From Bin5 sp965232575 (lineage in GTDB: Bacteria > Chloroflexota > Anaerolineae > Caldilineales > Caldilineaceae): DNA of 64,000 nt. The notes under the pieces were generated by a model. The model was not told where the DNA came from and ran no database searches. It was given only the letters and a program-made list of their open reading frames with translations. The stretch lies in NCBI GenBank assembly GCA_965232575.1, contig CBDDPZ010000009.1, forward strand, positions 1,240,001 through 1,304,000, written 5' to 3'. This document shows, piece after piece, positions 16,720 to 25,248 of this stretch. The position numbers and the translations under genes are program-made. The stretch's first letter is position 1, and every line of letters begins with the position of its first letter.

Positions 16720-18282
16720 TTAGGGGTGATAGAGCCGGTACTGCTGCGTGTAGAGTTCGCTCCACTGCTCGAGGCCGGCGCCGTGCAGCTCGTCGACGAA
16801 GTTGCCCCATTCGACAATCGGGCGTGCGCCGGTGATGAACTTGATGCTCTCCTCTTCGACGAAACGCTCGAAGTCGGGTTCGCCGGGGAAGCTATCGCGA
16901 ATGGCGGTACGGTCGTAAGGCACGTCAAAGTCGACGGGCATTCTTCCGCCTTCGTACTTATTCCAGTAGGTGTTGATGTGCTGCCAGTGGCGGTTCCATT
17001 CGACCTCACCGTCGTCGTTCTGGATCTTGACTGCAGTGGCCCATGTTTCCGGACCCAGACCCAGAGTCACCTGGAAGTCGCGTGAATACTTTTCTTCACA
17101 GACAGAGCTGCCGGCGGAGTGCAGGCGGGCGATCTTGTTCTCTTTGTCGACCCATTCCCAATCTTCACTGGGCACACCCCAGGAGGCGATGAGGTAGTTG
17201 GTCACGTCGTCGGGTCCGTCCTCATAGATCCAGTTGGCGTACTTGACCATAGCCTCAGGGTACTTGGACTTACGCGGGATCATGTAGGCGCTGTTGGAGC
17301 CGGCGTTGTTGGTCTTGGCGACACCGGCCGGTCCCGTGATTTTGAGGGACAGGACGTAGTCTTCCTCTTCGTAACCGGCTTCGCGGCGGATCTGGTCCCA
17401 CCAGATGGTCATGCGTGAGTACCAGCCGAGCCAGACGCCGATAGTCAGCGTTTTGAGCATGGCGCGGTAGTCGGGATTGGCGAAGGACTCTTGCTGGAGC
17501 CAGCCATTGTCCCACCATTCATTCATCTTGGCGAGCCAGTCCTGGTACCCATCCTGGAGTTCAGGGGGTTTGAGCATATTGTCGGCGGGGTCGATCCAGC
17601 GGGAATAGCCGTGCTCGGTGAAGGCGCCAAGGGTATTGTACATGAGGTGGCGGCGGCCCATGGCGACGATGACGGCTTCGTCGTGGTTCTCTTTCATCGC
17701 TTCGTAGGCGTGTTCCAGGCCGTCCCAGGTATCGGGCACCTCGAGGCCGGCTTCGGCGAGCCAGTCGGAGCGGAAGAAGGGGAAGTGGGTATGTCCCATG
17801 AGTCCGAGGCGGGGATAGCCCCAGGTTGTGCCCTCGGCGTCCTTCATCATCTTCCAGTCGAGGTCGGAGTGTCCGGCCAGGATGTCGGTCCCATGCACTT
17901 CGAGCAGATCGTCCAAAGGCAGAGTAATGCCTTTGAAGTCAGGCCAATTGCCAGTGAAGAGATCGAGCGGCTGGGTACCGGAGGCGATGAGGAGGTTAAG
18001 CTTTTCAGTACGGGCGCCTCCGGGGGGAAGAATGTGGGAATTGACCATAACCCCGGTTTCTTCGAGGATCAACTCCTGTACGGCCTGGGTTCGCTCGGGG
18101 TTGCCGCCGCCCGGACAGGGATTGGAAGAGGCGAACCAGACTTCGGGCGTTTCCATGGCAGCGCCGTCGCCGGCGGCCGGCGCGACTGGCGCCGCGCAGG
18201 CGGCGAGTACGGTGCCCGTAGCCGCTATGCCCATGCCTTGCAAGAACTGGCGGCGCGTTGGTGGTCTTGACTGAGTGGTCAT
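16720..18282 (-). CDS. Extracellular sugar-binding lipoprotein (LplA-like), Tat-exported, copy 1
   Basis: 520 residues from the ATG at 18282 with AAAGGAA seven bases upstream. The signal has a twin-arginine motif (TRRQFLQG) and a lipobox ending in LAACA, so it should be exported folded and lipid-anchored outside the membrane. Large aromatic-rich solute-binding protein of the LplA/YtcQ type: KLNLLIASGTQPLDLF, WGYPRLGLMGHTHFPFFRSDWL and FITGARPIVEWGNFVDEL near the end. It is a close paralogue of the next upstream gene; whole blocks such as FANPDYRAMLKTLTIGVWLG are nearly the same. Encoded 74 bases before the LplB-type permease. Confidence 0.93.
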   Translation of the reverse strand: MTTQSRPPTRRQFLQGMGIAATGTVLAACAAPVAPAAGDGAAMETPEVWFASSNPCPGGGNPERTQAVQELILEETGVMVNSHILPPGGARTEKLNLLIASGTQPLDLFTGNWPDFKGITLPLDDLLEVHGTDILAGHSDLDWKMMKDAEGTTWGYPRLGLMGHTHFPFFRSDWLAEAGLEVPDTWDGLEHAYEAMKENHDEAVIVAMGRRHLMYNTLGAFTEHGYSRWIDPADNMLKPPELQDGYQDWLAKMNEWWDNGWLQQESFANPDYRAMLKTLTIGVWLGWYSRMTIWWDQIRREAGYEEEDYVLSLKITGPAGVAKTNNAGSNSAYMIPRKSKYPEAMVKYANWIYEDGPDDVTNYLIASWGVPSEDWEWVDKENKIARLHSAGSSVCEEKYSRDFQVTLGLGPETWATAVKIQNDDGEVEWNRHWQHINTYWNKYEGGRMPVDFDVPYDRTAIRDSFPGEPDFERFVEEESIKFITGARPIVEWGNFVDELHGAGLEQWSELYTQQYRLYHP

Positions 18283-18332
18283 GTGGATTCCTTTCATTAG
18301 CTGAAATTATGTTAAATCGAACAACATCTATT

Positions 18333-18370
18333 TAAAACGGCCAGGGCGGTATGAAAGTTCGCCCCGACCG
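18333..18370 (-). terminator. Intrinsic terminator/attenuator between the two binding-protein genes
   Basis: Minus strand: CGGTCGGGGCG (18370-18360) pairs with CGCCCTGGCCG (18348-18338) over 11 positions including two G-U pairs, followed by TTTTAAA. It lies 15 bases after the stop of copy 2 and before copy 1, so it probably reduces read-through and sets the ratio of binding protein to permease. Confidence 0.65.
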
Positions 18371-18384
18371 TCAGGCCGACTCGA

Positions 18385-19929
18385 TCAGGGATGGTACTGG
18401 CGGTATTGTTCGGTGTGCAATTCGCTCCACCTGTCCAGGCCGGCACTCTGTAGCGAGTCGAGGAAGTTGCCCCATTCGGTCAGGGGACGTGCACCGGTAA
18501 TGAACTTGACCGATTCTTCGTCGATGAGGCGCTCAAAGTCTGACAGACCGGGGTACTGGTCGCGGATCGCGGTCAGGTCGTAGGGAACGTCAAAGTCGAT
18601 TGGCATCTTACCGAATTGGAACTGGTCGTTGTACTTGACGACGTGGGCACTCTGGCGATGGACGGTACCGTCCTCCAATACCCTCACTACGTGGGGTTCG
18701 GTGCCCATGCCTTTGACCTGATAGTATTCGCCAGGATATCTGTCCTCGCAGGGGGCGGTGGCGGGGACGAGGGCGCGGTAGAGACCCGCCTCTTTGTCGT
18801 GCCATTCCCAGTCGACGCCTTCGATGCCGGCTTGGGTGATGACCAGGTTTCGGGGTTCATCGGGGAGGCCTGCGTAGGCCCAGTCGGCGAAGCGAATGAC
18901 GGCATCGGGATGTTGCGATTTACGCGGGATCATATATGCGGCATTGCCCCCGACATTGTTGGTCTTGGCCAGCCCCATGGGCCCGGTCATGGTTTCGGGG
19001 AATGTGTAGTCGATGTCGGTGTAGCCTGAATCCAATCTAATCTGTTCCCACCAGATCGTGATGCGGGAGTACCAGCCCAGCCAAGTGCCGATGGTGAGGG
19101 TCTTGAGCATGGCACGGAAGTCAGGATTGGCGAAGGACTCAAGCTGGAACCAACCCTTATCCCACCATTCATGCATCTTGGTAAGCCAGTCGATGTATCC
19201 CGGATTGGTCTCGACCGGCTTGAGCATGTTATCGGCGGGGTCGACCCAGTTGGAGTAGCCGTCCTCGGTGAAGGCGCCCATCGTGTTGTACATTAGATGG
19301 CGGCGGCCCATTGTCGTCGTAACTGAGTCATCGTGCAATTCTCTGAAGGCTTCGATGGTGGCCTCCATGCCGTCCCAGGTATCGGGTGTCTCGAGGCCGG
19401 CTTCGTCCAACCAGTCTGAGCGGAAGAAGCAGAAGTGGGTGTGAGCCATGAGCCCCAGCCGGGGGTAGCCCCAGGTAACGCCTTCAGCATCCTTCATACG
19501 GGCCCAGGCAAAGTCGTTGTTGAGGGCGAGGACGTTCTGGCCAAAGGCGTCCAAGAGATCGTCCATGGGCGTAATGATGCCTTTGAAATCGGGCCACGAT
19601 CCTTCAAAGAGATCGAGGGGCTGCGTGCCGGAGGCGATCAACAGGTTCAGTTTTTCTGTTGAGGCGGCGCCGTGGGCGGAGAGATAGTTCTGGACCAGGA
19701 CGCCGGATTCTTCAAGGATGAGATCCTGGACAGCCTTGGTCTTCTCCGCGTTGCCGCCAGCGGTGCAACCGGTTACGACAAATACCCAGATTTCAGGCGT
19801 CTCTGCGGTTTCGGCCATATCGCCGGCCGGTTGCTGGGCGGGCGGCGCGCAGGCGGCGATCACTGCGCCGGTGGCCGCAACACCCATTCCCTGCAGGAAT
19901 CGTCGTCGACTAAGAGTGCGGTCAGACAT
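18385..19929 (-). CDS. Extracellular sugar-binding lipoprotein (LplA-like), Tat-exported, copy 2
   Basis: 514 residues from the ATG at 19929, preceded by AAAGGAG. Signal with SRRRFLQGMG twin-arginine motif and a lipobox IAACA. It shares long conserved blocks with copy 1 (KLNLLIASGTQPLDLFEGSWPDFKG, MIPRKSQHPDAVIRFADW, FITGARPLTEWGNF). The most visible differences are in the middle to C-terminal third, before the shared end, where ligand specificity may have changed. Role: capture of the transported sugar outside the cell. It is followed by a terminator-like hairpin and then copy 1. Two binding proteins feeding one permease pair implies two related ligands or two affinities, an inference from gene order. 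Confidence 0.93.
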   Translation of the reverse strand: MSDRTLSRRRFLQGMGVAATGAVIAACAPPAQQPAGDMAETAETPEIWVFVVTGCTAGGNAEKTKAVQDLILEESGVLVQNYLSAHGAASTEKLNLLIASGTQPLDLFEGSWPDFKGIITPMDDLLDAFGQNVLALNNDFAWARMKDAEGVTWGYPRLGLMAHTHFCFFRSDWLDEAGLETPDTWDGMEATIEAFRELHDDSVTTTMGRRHLMYNTMGAFTEDGYSNWVDPADNMLKPVETNPGYIDWLTKMHEWWDKGWFQLESFANPDFRAMLKTLTIGTWLGWYSRITIWWEQIRLDSGYTDIDYTFPETMTGPMGLAKTNNVGGNAAYMIPRKSQHPDAVIRFADWAYAGLPDEPRNLVITQAGIEGVDWEWHDKEAGLYRALVPATAPCEDRYPGEYYQVKGMGTEPHVVRVLEDGTVHRQSAHVVKYNDQFQFGKMPIDFDVPYDLTAIRDQYPGLSDFERLIDEESVKFITGARPLTEWGNFLDSLQSAGLDRWSELHTEQYRQYHP

Positions 19930-20086
19930 GGATTGTTCTCCTTTCGTGTGCGGGTGGTCAGCGCTCAAAAATGTGAACGTAGGTTCGCGATTCAGAATGA
20001 CCAAGTGTGTCACGGGAAAACAGCCCTGCGGGGTCGATCAGTTCTCGGTAAACCACCTCCTTTGAACATGTCAGCTTCAGACTGAC

Positions 20087-21463
20087 TCAGCCGGTGTAGG
20101 ACCTTGCCATGCCTTTGATCTGCTGGTTGCGCTTGGCGCGGCCGTCTACTTCTTCGGGATCCAGTTTGGCAAGCAGTTCCTGATGCAGGTTTGACTGGGC
20201 GTCGGCCCAGCCAGAATGGCCTGCCAGATTGACGAATTCATTGGGGTCGGCGGCCAAGTCGAACAACTGCGGCGGAAGGCCGATGTAGTGATTATACTTC
20301 AAATTTCCCTTTTTTGCCATGTAGCCTGCGCTTAGCATACCTTGGGCATGGTATTCAGCGATTACGGCTTGTTCCGGGACGGCGCCTCCGCGCAGCAAAG
20401 GGAGCAGGCTGCGGCCGCGGAGACCTTCGGGAATGGGCGTCCCTGCCAGGTCAAGCAGAGTGGGCATAATGTCGACCAGGCTGACGTTAGCGTTAACGCG
20501 GGCGCCCGCCTCCAGATGGGGTCCTCGGACGATGAGCGGGACGCGGACGGACGATTCGTAGAAGCACTGTTTCTGCCAGATTCCGTGCTGACCGGCCATT
20601 TCGCCGTGATCGCTGAGGTAGATGATGACAGTGTTGTCGAGGAGCGGAGATTCGGCGACGATTGATAAAAGGCGGCCGATGTGTTCGTCTGTCAGTGTGA
20701 CCAGTGCGAAGTAGCTGGCGAGGGCGGTGCGAGTGAACTGCTCAGGCAGGGGCTGGTCGTTGTGGAAGAAGTAGCGCAGCTGGCGGATGGCGGGGTGCTG
20801 GCTTTCGAGCGACTCACCACCCAAATCGGGCAGATCGATGCGGTCCAGCGAGTAACGGTCGAGGTATTCCTGCGGCGCGTAGAGGGGGAAGTGCGGGTAC
20901 ATGAAGCTGGCGACGAGGCACCAGGGCTGGTCGGCCGGGTTTTCTGCTTTGTCGCGCAGAAAGCGTTCACTGAGGTCGGTGACAGTACGGTCGTAGTCGA
21001 GCCAGCGGGGCGGGCCGGGGCCGCATTCGGTGACGTGGGAGTTGCCGGCGCGTCGCGCTTCTGGAGTGCGCACCGGGCCCTGGCCGAATTGGACCCATTC
21101 GCTCTTGTCGTCGAAGAGGCGGCGGCCGAAGCCGTGGAAGCGGTCGGGACCGACCATGTGCATACGACCACAGAGCGTTGTCTGGTATCCCGACGCTTCC
21201 AGATAGTGGGCGAAGGTCGGAATTTCGGAGGCCAGCGGCGAGCCGTTGTCGAAGACGTTGACATCGGAGGCGTATTTCCCGGTGAGGAAGGACATACGGG
21301 AGGGTACGCAGATGGGGTTGTTGCAGTAGGCGCTTTCGAAGAGGACACCTTCCTCGGCCATGCTGTCGAGGCTGGGCGTTTGCACGAGTGGGTGGCCGTA
21401 GCAACCTGTTACGGCGGGGGCGTGCTCATCACTCATTATCAGCAGAATGTTCGGTCTCTTCAT
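20087..21463 (-). CDS. Sulfatase of the formylglycine-dependent type I family
   Basis: 458 residues from the ATG at 21463 (MKRPNILLIMSDEH). Hydrolyses sulfate esters. The first metal site is SDEH; the formylglycine motif C-V-P-S-R has Cys52, which must be converted by a maturase not seen in this window. The second metal site is in IIYLSDHGEMAGQHG (about residues 290-300). No signal peptide is evident, suggesting a cytoplasmic enzyme acting on imported sulfated material. It belongs to the operon PhyH-like, sulfatase, two binding proteins, two permeases and an aldolase. The closest described relatives by pattern are choline sulfatase-like or carbohydrate sulfatases; the exact substrate is open. 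Confidence 0.9.
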   Translation of the reverse strand: MKRPNILLIMSDEHAPAVTGCYGHPLVQTPSLDSMAEEGVLFESAYCNNPICVPSRMSFLTGKYASDVNVFDNGSPLASEIPTFAHYLEASGYQTTLCGRMHMVGPDRFHGFGRRLFDDKSEWVQFGQGPVRTPEARRAGNSHVTECGPGPPRWLDYDRTVTDLSERFLRDKAENPADQPWCLVASFMYPHFPLYAPQEYLDRYSLDRIDLPDLGGESLESQHPAIRQLRYFFHNDQPLPEQFTRTALASYFALVTLTDEHIGRLLSIVAESPLLDNTVIIYLSDHGEMAGQHGIWQKQCFYESSVRVPLIVRGPHLEAGARVNANVSLVDIMPTLLDLAGTPIPEGLRGRSLLPLLRGGAVPEQAVIAEYHAQGMLSAGYMAKKGNLKYNHYIGLPPQLFDLAADPNEFVNLAGHSGWADAQSNLHQELLAKLDPEEVDGRAKRNQQIKGMARSYTG

Positions 21464-21570
21464 TTCGACGCATGCCAATTTGGGGATGGGCGGGGAACGG
21501 CAGGCACTTGGAGAGAGCCCGGCATCAGGTCTTCAGTTATTCGCTCCCTGATTCGCTAGATCAGACACGC

Positions 21571-22398
21571 TTACCACGCCAGCTGTTCACTAGGCTGCAC
21601 CTCAATTTCGGGCTTGCCGTCAATATCAACCCAGCGTCCGCACAGGTCTCCACCCTCGCTGATACCCAGGTCAACCTCTGTCCCGTCCATGCAGAAGATA
21701 GGATGATAGTACCGGGCGACCTGGCGGGCTTCACCGGCGATGTAGTGGCCGATGAGGGCACGGCGGAAGCGGTCGTCGCTGGTATTGGGAAAGCTGCCGT
21801 GCACGACCTGGCCGTTGAAGAAGACGACGTCGCCGGCCTTCATGATGACCGGCTGGGCGTCCACGTCTTCGGGCAGGTCGACGGTGACGTCGGTGAAGCT
21901 TTGCGTTGTGTCGGCTTCGGCGGTGCAGAGGAGGGGCCAGGCGTGGCTGTCGGGAACCATCCGAAGGCAGCCGTTTTCTTCGTCGCAATCGTCGAGGGCG
22001 AGCCAGGCGGCGATGCAGGTGCCGGGCTGCACGCGCAGGTAGTGCTGGTCCTGGTGCAGGGCCTGGCCGCGTGCGCCGGGGGGCTTGAAGTAGAGCATCG
22101 TCTGCACGGCGAAGGGCTCGCGCCCGAGCATGTCGGTCATGCAGGCGCGCAGACGGCTGTCCAGCATCCAGTTCCAACTGAGTTTATCCCAGCGGTGCAT
22201 GTGGATCATGCGGGGATATTTCTTGAGGGGATCGTTGCTGTCGTTGTCGACGCCGGCGGAGTCGCCCGGGTAGGAGCCGGCCGCTCTCAGGTCCATGAAA
22301 TAGCTTTTGAACTGTTGGACCTCTTCGTCAGAAAAGAGGCCGCGAACATTTAGGTAACCCTGGTTGTCGAATTGGCGTTTCTGGTCTGTTGTCAGCAT
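21571..22398 (-). CDS. Phytanoyl-CoA dioxygenase (PhyH) family Fe(II)/2-oxoglutarate oxygenase
   Basis: 275 residues if started at the ATG at 22398 (MLTTDQKRQFDNQGYL), the usual position; another ATG lies at 22425. Neither has a strong ribosome site. Double-stranded beta-helix oxygenase. The iron triad is visible as H-Q-D in ALHQDQHYLR and the distal His in VVHGSFPN; the following FRRALIGHY supplies the Arg that binds 2-oxoglutarate. WLALDDCDEENGCLRMVPDSH is the classic PhyH core. These enzymes hydroxylate varied small molecules. It is the first gene of the putative sugar-uptake operon, 107 bases before the sulfatase, so it may oxidise the imported compound or a sulfonated or alkylated derivative. 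Confidence 0.9.
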   Translation of the reverse strand: MLTTDQKRQFDNQGYLNVRGLFSDEEVQQFKSYFMDLRAAGSYPGDSAGVDNDSNDPLKKYPRMIHMHRWDKLSWNWMLDSRLRACMTDMLGREPFAVQTMLYFKPPGARGQALHQDQHYLRVQPGTCIAAWLALDDCDEENGCLRMVPDSHAWPLLCTAEADTTQSFTDVTVDLPEDVDAQPVIMKAGDVVFFNGQVVHGSFPNTSDDRFRRALIGHYIAGEARQVARYYHPIFCMDGTEVDLGISEGGDLCGRWVDIDGKPEIEVQPSEQLAW

Positions 22399-22862
22399 CT
22401 GTACTGGTCTCGAGTTGTGGTCCATGGCACGGAAAGGCGTATTCGAATAGTACCATTTCGGTTCGAATGCGTTCTGTTGACGGGTCTCCGGATCGGAACG
22501 GTCAATTGCAATAGGTAGACAGTGGCCGATCCTGGAAGCTAACGCCAATTCTACAGACTTTTCTGGTTTGTGCAAGGTCTGGAACAGGGTGCCAGATGGA
22601 GCATGCGGCGGAGCGAGGGGATTCAGCTGGCATCGGAATCGAGTTGGAGCAATACGGGATCCAGGAGAATGGGCAGATTCTCCCGCAATGCAACCGTTAC
22701 CGTTTGAATCCCTTTAACAAGCTGACCATAGTCTGGGCGGTTAGACAGACATTCGAGGTTGCGGCTTCGAGAAGGTGGTTTAGCCGACTTGCTCGCAGAA
22801 GGATGCGTCCAGAAGTGCAGCCAAATGCCTCGACTAATGAAGGGCGGGAGTTGTCCTGCGGC
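22399..22862. other. Intergenic, no gene supported
   Basis: 464 bases upstream of the PhyH-like gene. A plus-strand frame of 138 codons from 22596 is present but has no recognisable domain, no ribosome site and an atypical composition. It should contain the promoter of the minus-strand operon; a weak TTGCAC/TAGAAT pair with 16-base spacing can be seen around 22550-22577 on that strand, not convincing. Confidence 0.4.
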
Positions 22863-23151
22863 CTATTTGTTGCCAGAGTCAGGAAATATCAGTTCATGAA
22901 GTGTGGTCACGAGGGCGAATCCCAAGGAGAAGGCGATCATAAACGCTATTCCCGATTGCTCAAGGAAGAGTTCGAACAGGACCGAACTGACAGCGAGGAT
23001 GAGAAAGGCTAAGAACAGCCTTAACTTCATAGGCACCATGTCCATCCGATCGAATATCCTTTCGATGAATCTCCCCACGACAAGCGCGACAAAACCACCG
23101 AGCATGAAGGAGGAGGAGAATCGAAGCCAAATCGACCGTAGAAAGATTCAT
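22863..23151 (-). pseudogene. Small membrane protein gene interrupted by a one-base frameshift
   Basis: The C-terminal 80 codons (from 23105) encode a hydrophobic protein with two further membrane helices and a clean end (LHELIFPDSGNK), but that frame has no ribosome site at its ATG. One frame away, an ATG at 23151 with AAAGG five bases upstream starts MNLSTVDLASILLL. Removing one base in the CTCCTCCTCCTT run at about 23106-23118 joins them into MNLSTVDLASILLLFMLGGF and onward, a 95-residue three-helix membrane protein. Either a real frameshift or a sequencing/assembly error in the short repeat. Function is not recognised. Confidence 0.55.
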
Positions 23152-23232
23152 ATTGACCTTTCGGTCAGAACTGTAGAAAGGGGGGAACGATTGCATCGTG
23201 GGAGAGATGGGTGAAGCAGACCTGGTTGTCTG

Positions 23233-24258
23233 TCAGGTGCCTCCATCTCCCCCGGCTATTTCCGAATCCGCTACCTCGTCGTCCGACCTAGCTGCCTGCA
23301 CGCGCCACGCAGGTGGCAGGAGCTCTTCGAGTTGCGAAAGCAACGAGGGCGGGTCGTAGCCCAGTTCGTAGGCGCGGGAACTGTCGAGGTCGACGTTGGC
23401 GGAACGGGCGGCCAGAAAGGGTGTTTGAAGAAGACCGGCATAGGAGTCCAGAACGCTAATAGGAACGGCCAGTTTTTCGTTCAGCCCGAGGATGCGGAGT
23501 GTGAGGAGACCAAGTTCGTAGAGGCTGATCTGGTCGCGCCCGCCGAGATGGAGGCGGCCGATTACGCGATCGATCTCGGAGATGTTGACATCATCTTCGA
23601 AGCCGCTCCCGGCGAGCTGCAGGAGGCCCTGGGCGGCGACGGCTGCGCTGACGGGGGTGCGGAGGGCATCGCCGAAGAGGGTAACTTCCTGGCCGCGGCG
23701 AAATGAGGAGACCAATTTGTGGTAGAAGCTTTCCCGGCCCAGGCTGCTGTAGCCGAGGAGGAGGGGGAGGCGGGCGATGACGGCATCGGCGTATGCGGCC
23801 AGTATTCCTTCCTCGGCCAGGGCTCTGTGTTCTCCGAAGACGTTGATTGGCGTGGGCGGGTCATCCTCGGTGTAGGGGGCACTGGCACCGTCGAAGACAA
23901 GGTCGGTGGAGGTGAAGAGGAAGGGGATGTCCATGTCGCTGCAGAGGGCGGCCAGATCAGTTGCGGCGATCAGGTTGATGCGCAGCGAGTCGTCCGGATA
24001 CTTTTCGCAGTAGTCGAGGTCGGTGATGGCGGCGGTATGGATGACGGCGGCGGGCTGCACGTCTGCGATCATGGCCTTGGTCTCGTTGTAGTCGCCGAGG
24101 TCGATGCGGCCGTGGTCGATTTCGCCGAAGAAATATTGGGCCTGGCGGCGGGTCGTCCGATGGTAGGTACCGACCGGATGCCACCACTCCTGGGAAGCTC
24201 GCAGTATATGGGAGCCGAGAAGGCCGGTTGCGCCGGTGATGAGGAGTTTGGGCGCCAT
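23233..24258 (-). CDS. Extended SDR / dTDP-4-dehydrorhamnose reductase-like protein with altered active site
   Basis: 341 residues. The N-terminal Rossmann motif GATGLLGS binds NAD(P)H; TAAITDLDYCEKYPDDSLRIN and FLFTSTDLVFDG are RmlD-family signatures. The catalytic YxxxK of the family is replaced: the aligned segment NVFGEHRALAEE has Phe141 and Arg145 where Tyr and Lys normally sit. The protein may be a non-catalytic nucleotide-binding relative (as MAT2B is in animals) or use another mechanism. The last 50 residues are variable and acidic. It begins one base after the M55 peptidase stop on the same strand, so the two are translated together, which suggests a joint role not obvious from the families. 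Confidence 0.82.
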   Translation of the reverse strand: MAPKLLITGATGLLGSHILRASQEWWHPVGTYHRTTRRQAQYFFGEIDHGRIDLGDYNETKAMIADVQPAAVIHTAAITDLDYCEKYPDDSLRINLIAATDLAALCSDMDIPFLFTSTDLVFDGASAPYTEDDPPTPINVFGEHRALAEEGILAAYADAVIARLPLLLGYSSLGRESFYHKLVSSFRRGQEVTLFGDALRTPVSAAVAAQGLLQLAGSGFEDDVNISEIDRVIGRLHLGGRDQISLYELGLLTLRILGLNEKLAVPISVLDSYAGLLQTPFLAARSANVDLDSSRAYELGYDPPSLLSQLEELLPPAWRVQAARSDDEVADSEIAGGDGGT

Positions 24259-24259
24259 T

Positions 24260-25072
24260 TTACCAATGCCAGATCTGATTCCAGGCGGTCAACCAGTCGT
24301 CGGCGACGCTGCGGACAGTGTAGGGCGGCTCCAGAGTCACGCCGGGACGGCCGCGGAAGGTGTCCAGGTTTTCGGGGCTGCCTACTTCGAACGTGATGGT
24401 TACAGGACTGCTTAACTGATATGGGGGTACGGCGCTCAGATCTGACAGAGCCTGGCGGGCGCCGTCTTCGATCATCTGGCGGGCGCGGTCTGGGGGAATC
24501 TGACGGGCTGCGTAGCGGGAGAGTCCTTTCTTGACGGCGACGGTGGTCAGTCCTTTGCCGAGGAGTTCGGTGGATTCGCGACAGACGGCTTCGTCACCGG
24601 TCACGAGGAGAACGGGGGCGTTGTAGTAGCCGCAGACGGCGGCGTTGACCCCTACCTCGCCCACGGCCTGGCCGTTGAACCAGAGATGGCGCCAAAGCAC
24701 GGTTGAGATCGTGTGGCTGAGGACGCCGTCGGCTGTACCGGCCTTGGCGTGCATACCGACGAGGAGTACAGCATCACAGCCGGCTTCAAGCATATCGGTG
24801 TAGCGGCTCCAGGTATGGCCGGCGACCCATTCGCAGCAGGGATCCAGGAGTTCGGGGACGAGCGAATTAAAGGTCCAGGGCCCGCCGGCGCCGTGGCAGT
24901 CGACGACGACGATTTCGGTTGCTCCGGCGGCGGCCGCGCCGCGAACGGCTGCGTTTATCTCTTCCGTATACAGGCGCCGGCCCTCTTTGTACATTGGTTT
25001 TCCGCCATTCACCTGATCCCAGGCAATTATGCCGCTAACTCCTTCCATGTCGGTCATAATCTGAACGCGCAT
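24260..25072 (-). CDS. M55 family D-aminopeptidase (DppA-like)
   Basis: 270 residues from the ATG at 25072, preceded by GGGGGAGA. Zinc-dependent D-aminopeptidase family that assembles in decameric rings. Conserved metal-binding blocks are TDMEGVSGI (Asp and Glu), VVDCHGAGG (Asp, His), LVGMHAKAGT (His) and VGEVGVNA (Glu). In Bacillus, DppA releases D-Ala from peptides and is linked to dipeptide use. Here the gene overlaps nothing but touches the following SDR-like gene (one base apart). Length and motifs are complete. The substrate in this organism is unknown. Confidence 0.92.
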   Translation of the reverse strand: MRVQIMTDMEGVSGIIAWDQVNGGKPMYKEGRRLYTEEINAAVRGAAAAGATEIVVVDCHGAGGPWTFNSLVPELLDPCCEWVAGHTWSRYTDMLEAGCDAVLLVGMHAKAGTADGVLSHTISTVLWRHLWFNGQAVGEVGVNAAVCGYYNAPVLLVTGDEAVCRESTELLGKGLTTVAVKKGLSRYAARQIPPDRARQMIEDGARQALSDLSAVPPYQLSSPVTITFEVGSPENLDTFRGRPGVTLEPPYTVRSVADDWLTAWNQIWHW

Positions 25073-25141
25073 AGTCTGTCTCCCCCTTGAGGCATCGGCG
25101 TTGGATTCAGTGTATCTCAAGAATTCCGTCTTGACGCGAAA

Positions 25142-25169
25142 CAGTCCGGACGCTTGCGCTCCCGGACTG
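25142..25169. terminator. Perfect 8-bp hairpin downstream of carD
   Basis: CAGTCCGG and CCGGACTG are separated by 12 bases, between the carD stop (25249) and the M55 start (25072). There is no T-run on either strand, so a Rho-independent terminator is only a possibility; it might also be an operator for the M55 gene. Confidence 0.35.
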
Positions 25170-25248
25170 CATATTACGTCTTATAGATGGCGACCTCCCG
25201 GGGGTAGGGCGACTGGGCGCGCGCCCTGCCGTTTGGGGCAGGCAGCCC

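Noticed and set aside
15761..16723. A 320-codon plus-strand frame antisense to the LplB-type permease
   Set aside because: The permease on the minus strand has helices, the EAA loop and a ribosome site. The antisense frame has Asp/Glu/His-rich shadow composition.
20681..21559. A 292-codon plus-strand frame over the sulfatase
   Set aside because: The sulfatase has the CxPSR motif and metal sites. The antisense frame has no motif.
22596..23012. A 138-codon plus-strand frame next to the small membrane gene
   Set aside because: No ribosome site and no hydrophobic or domain pattern; it runs antisense to the better-supported membrane gene.
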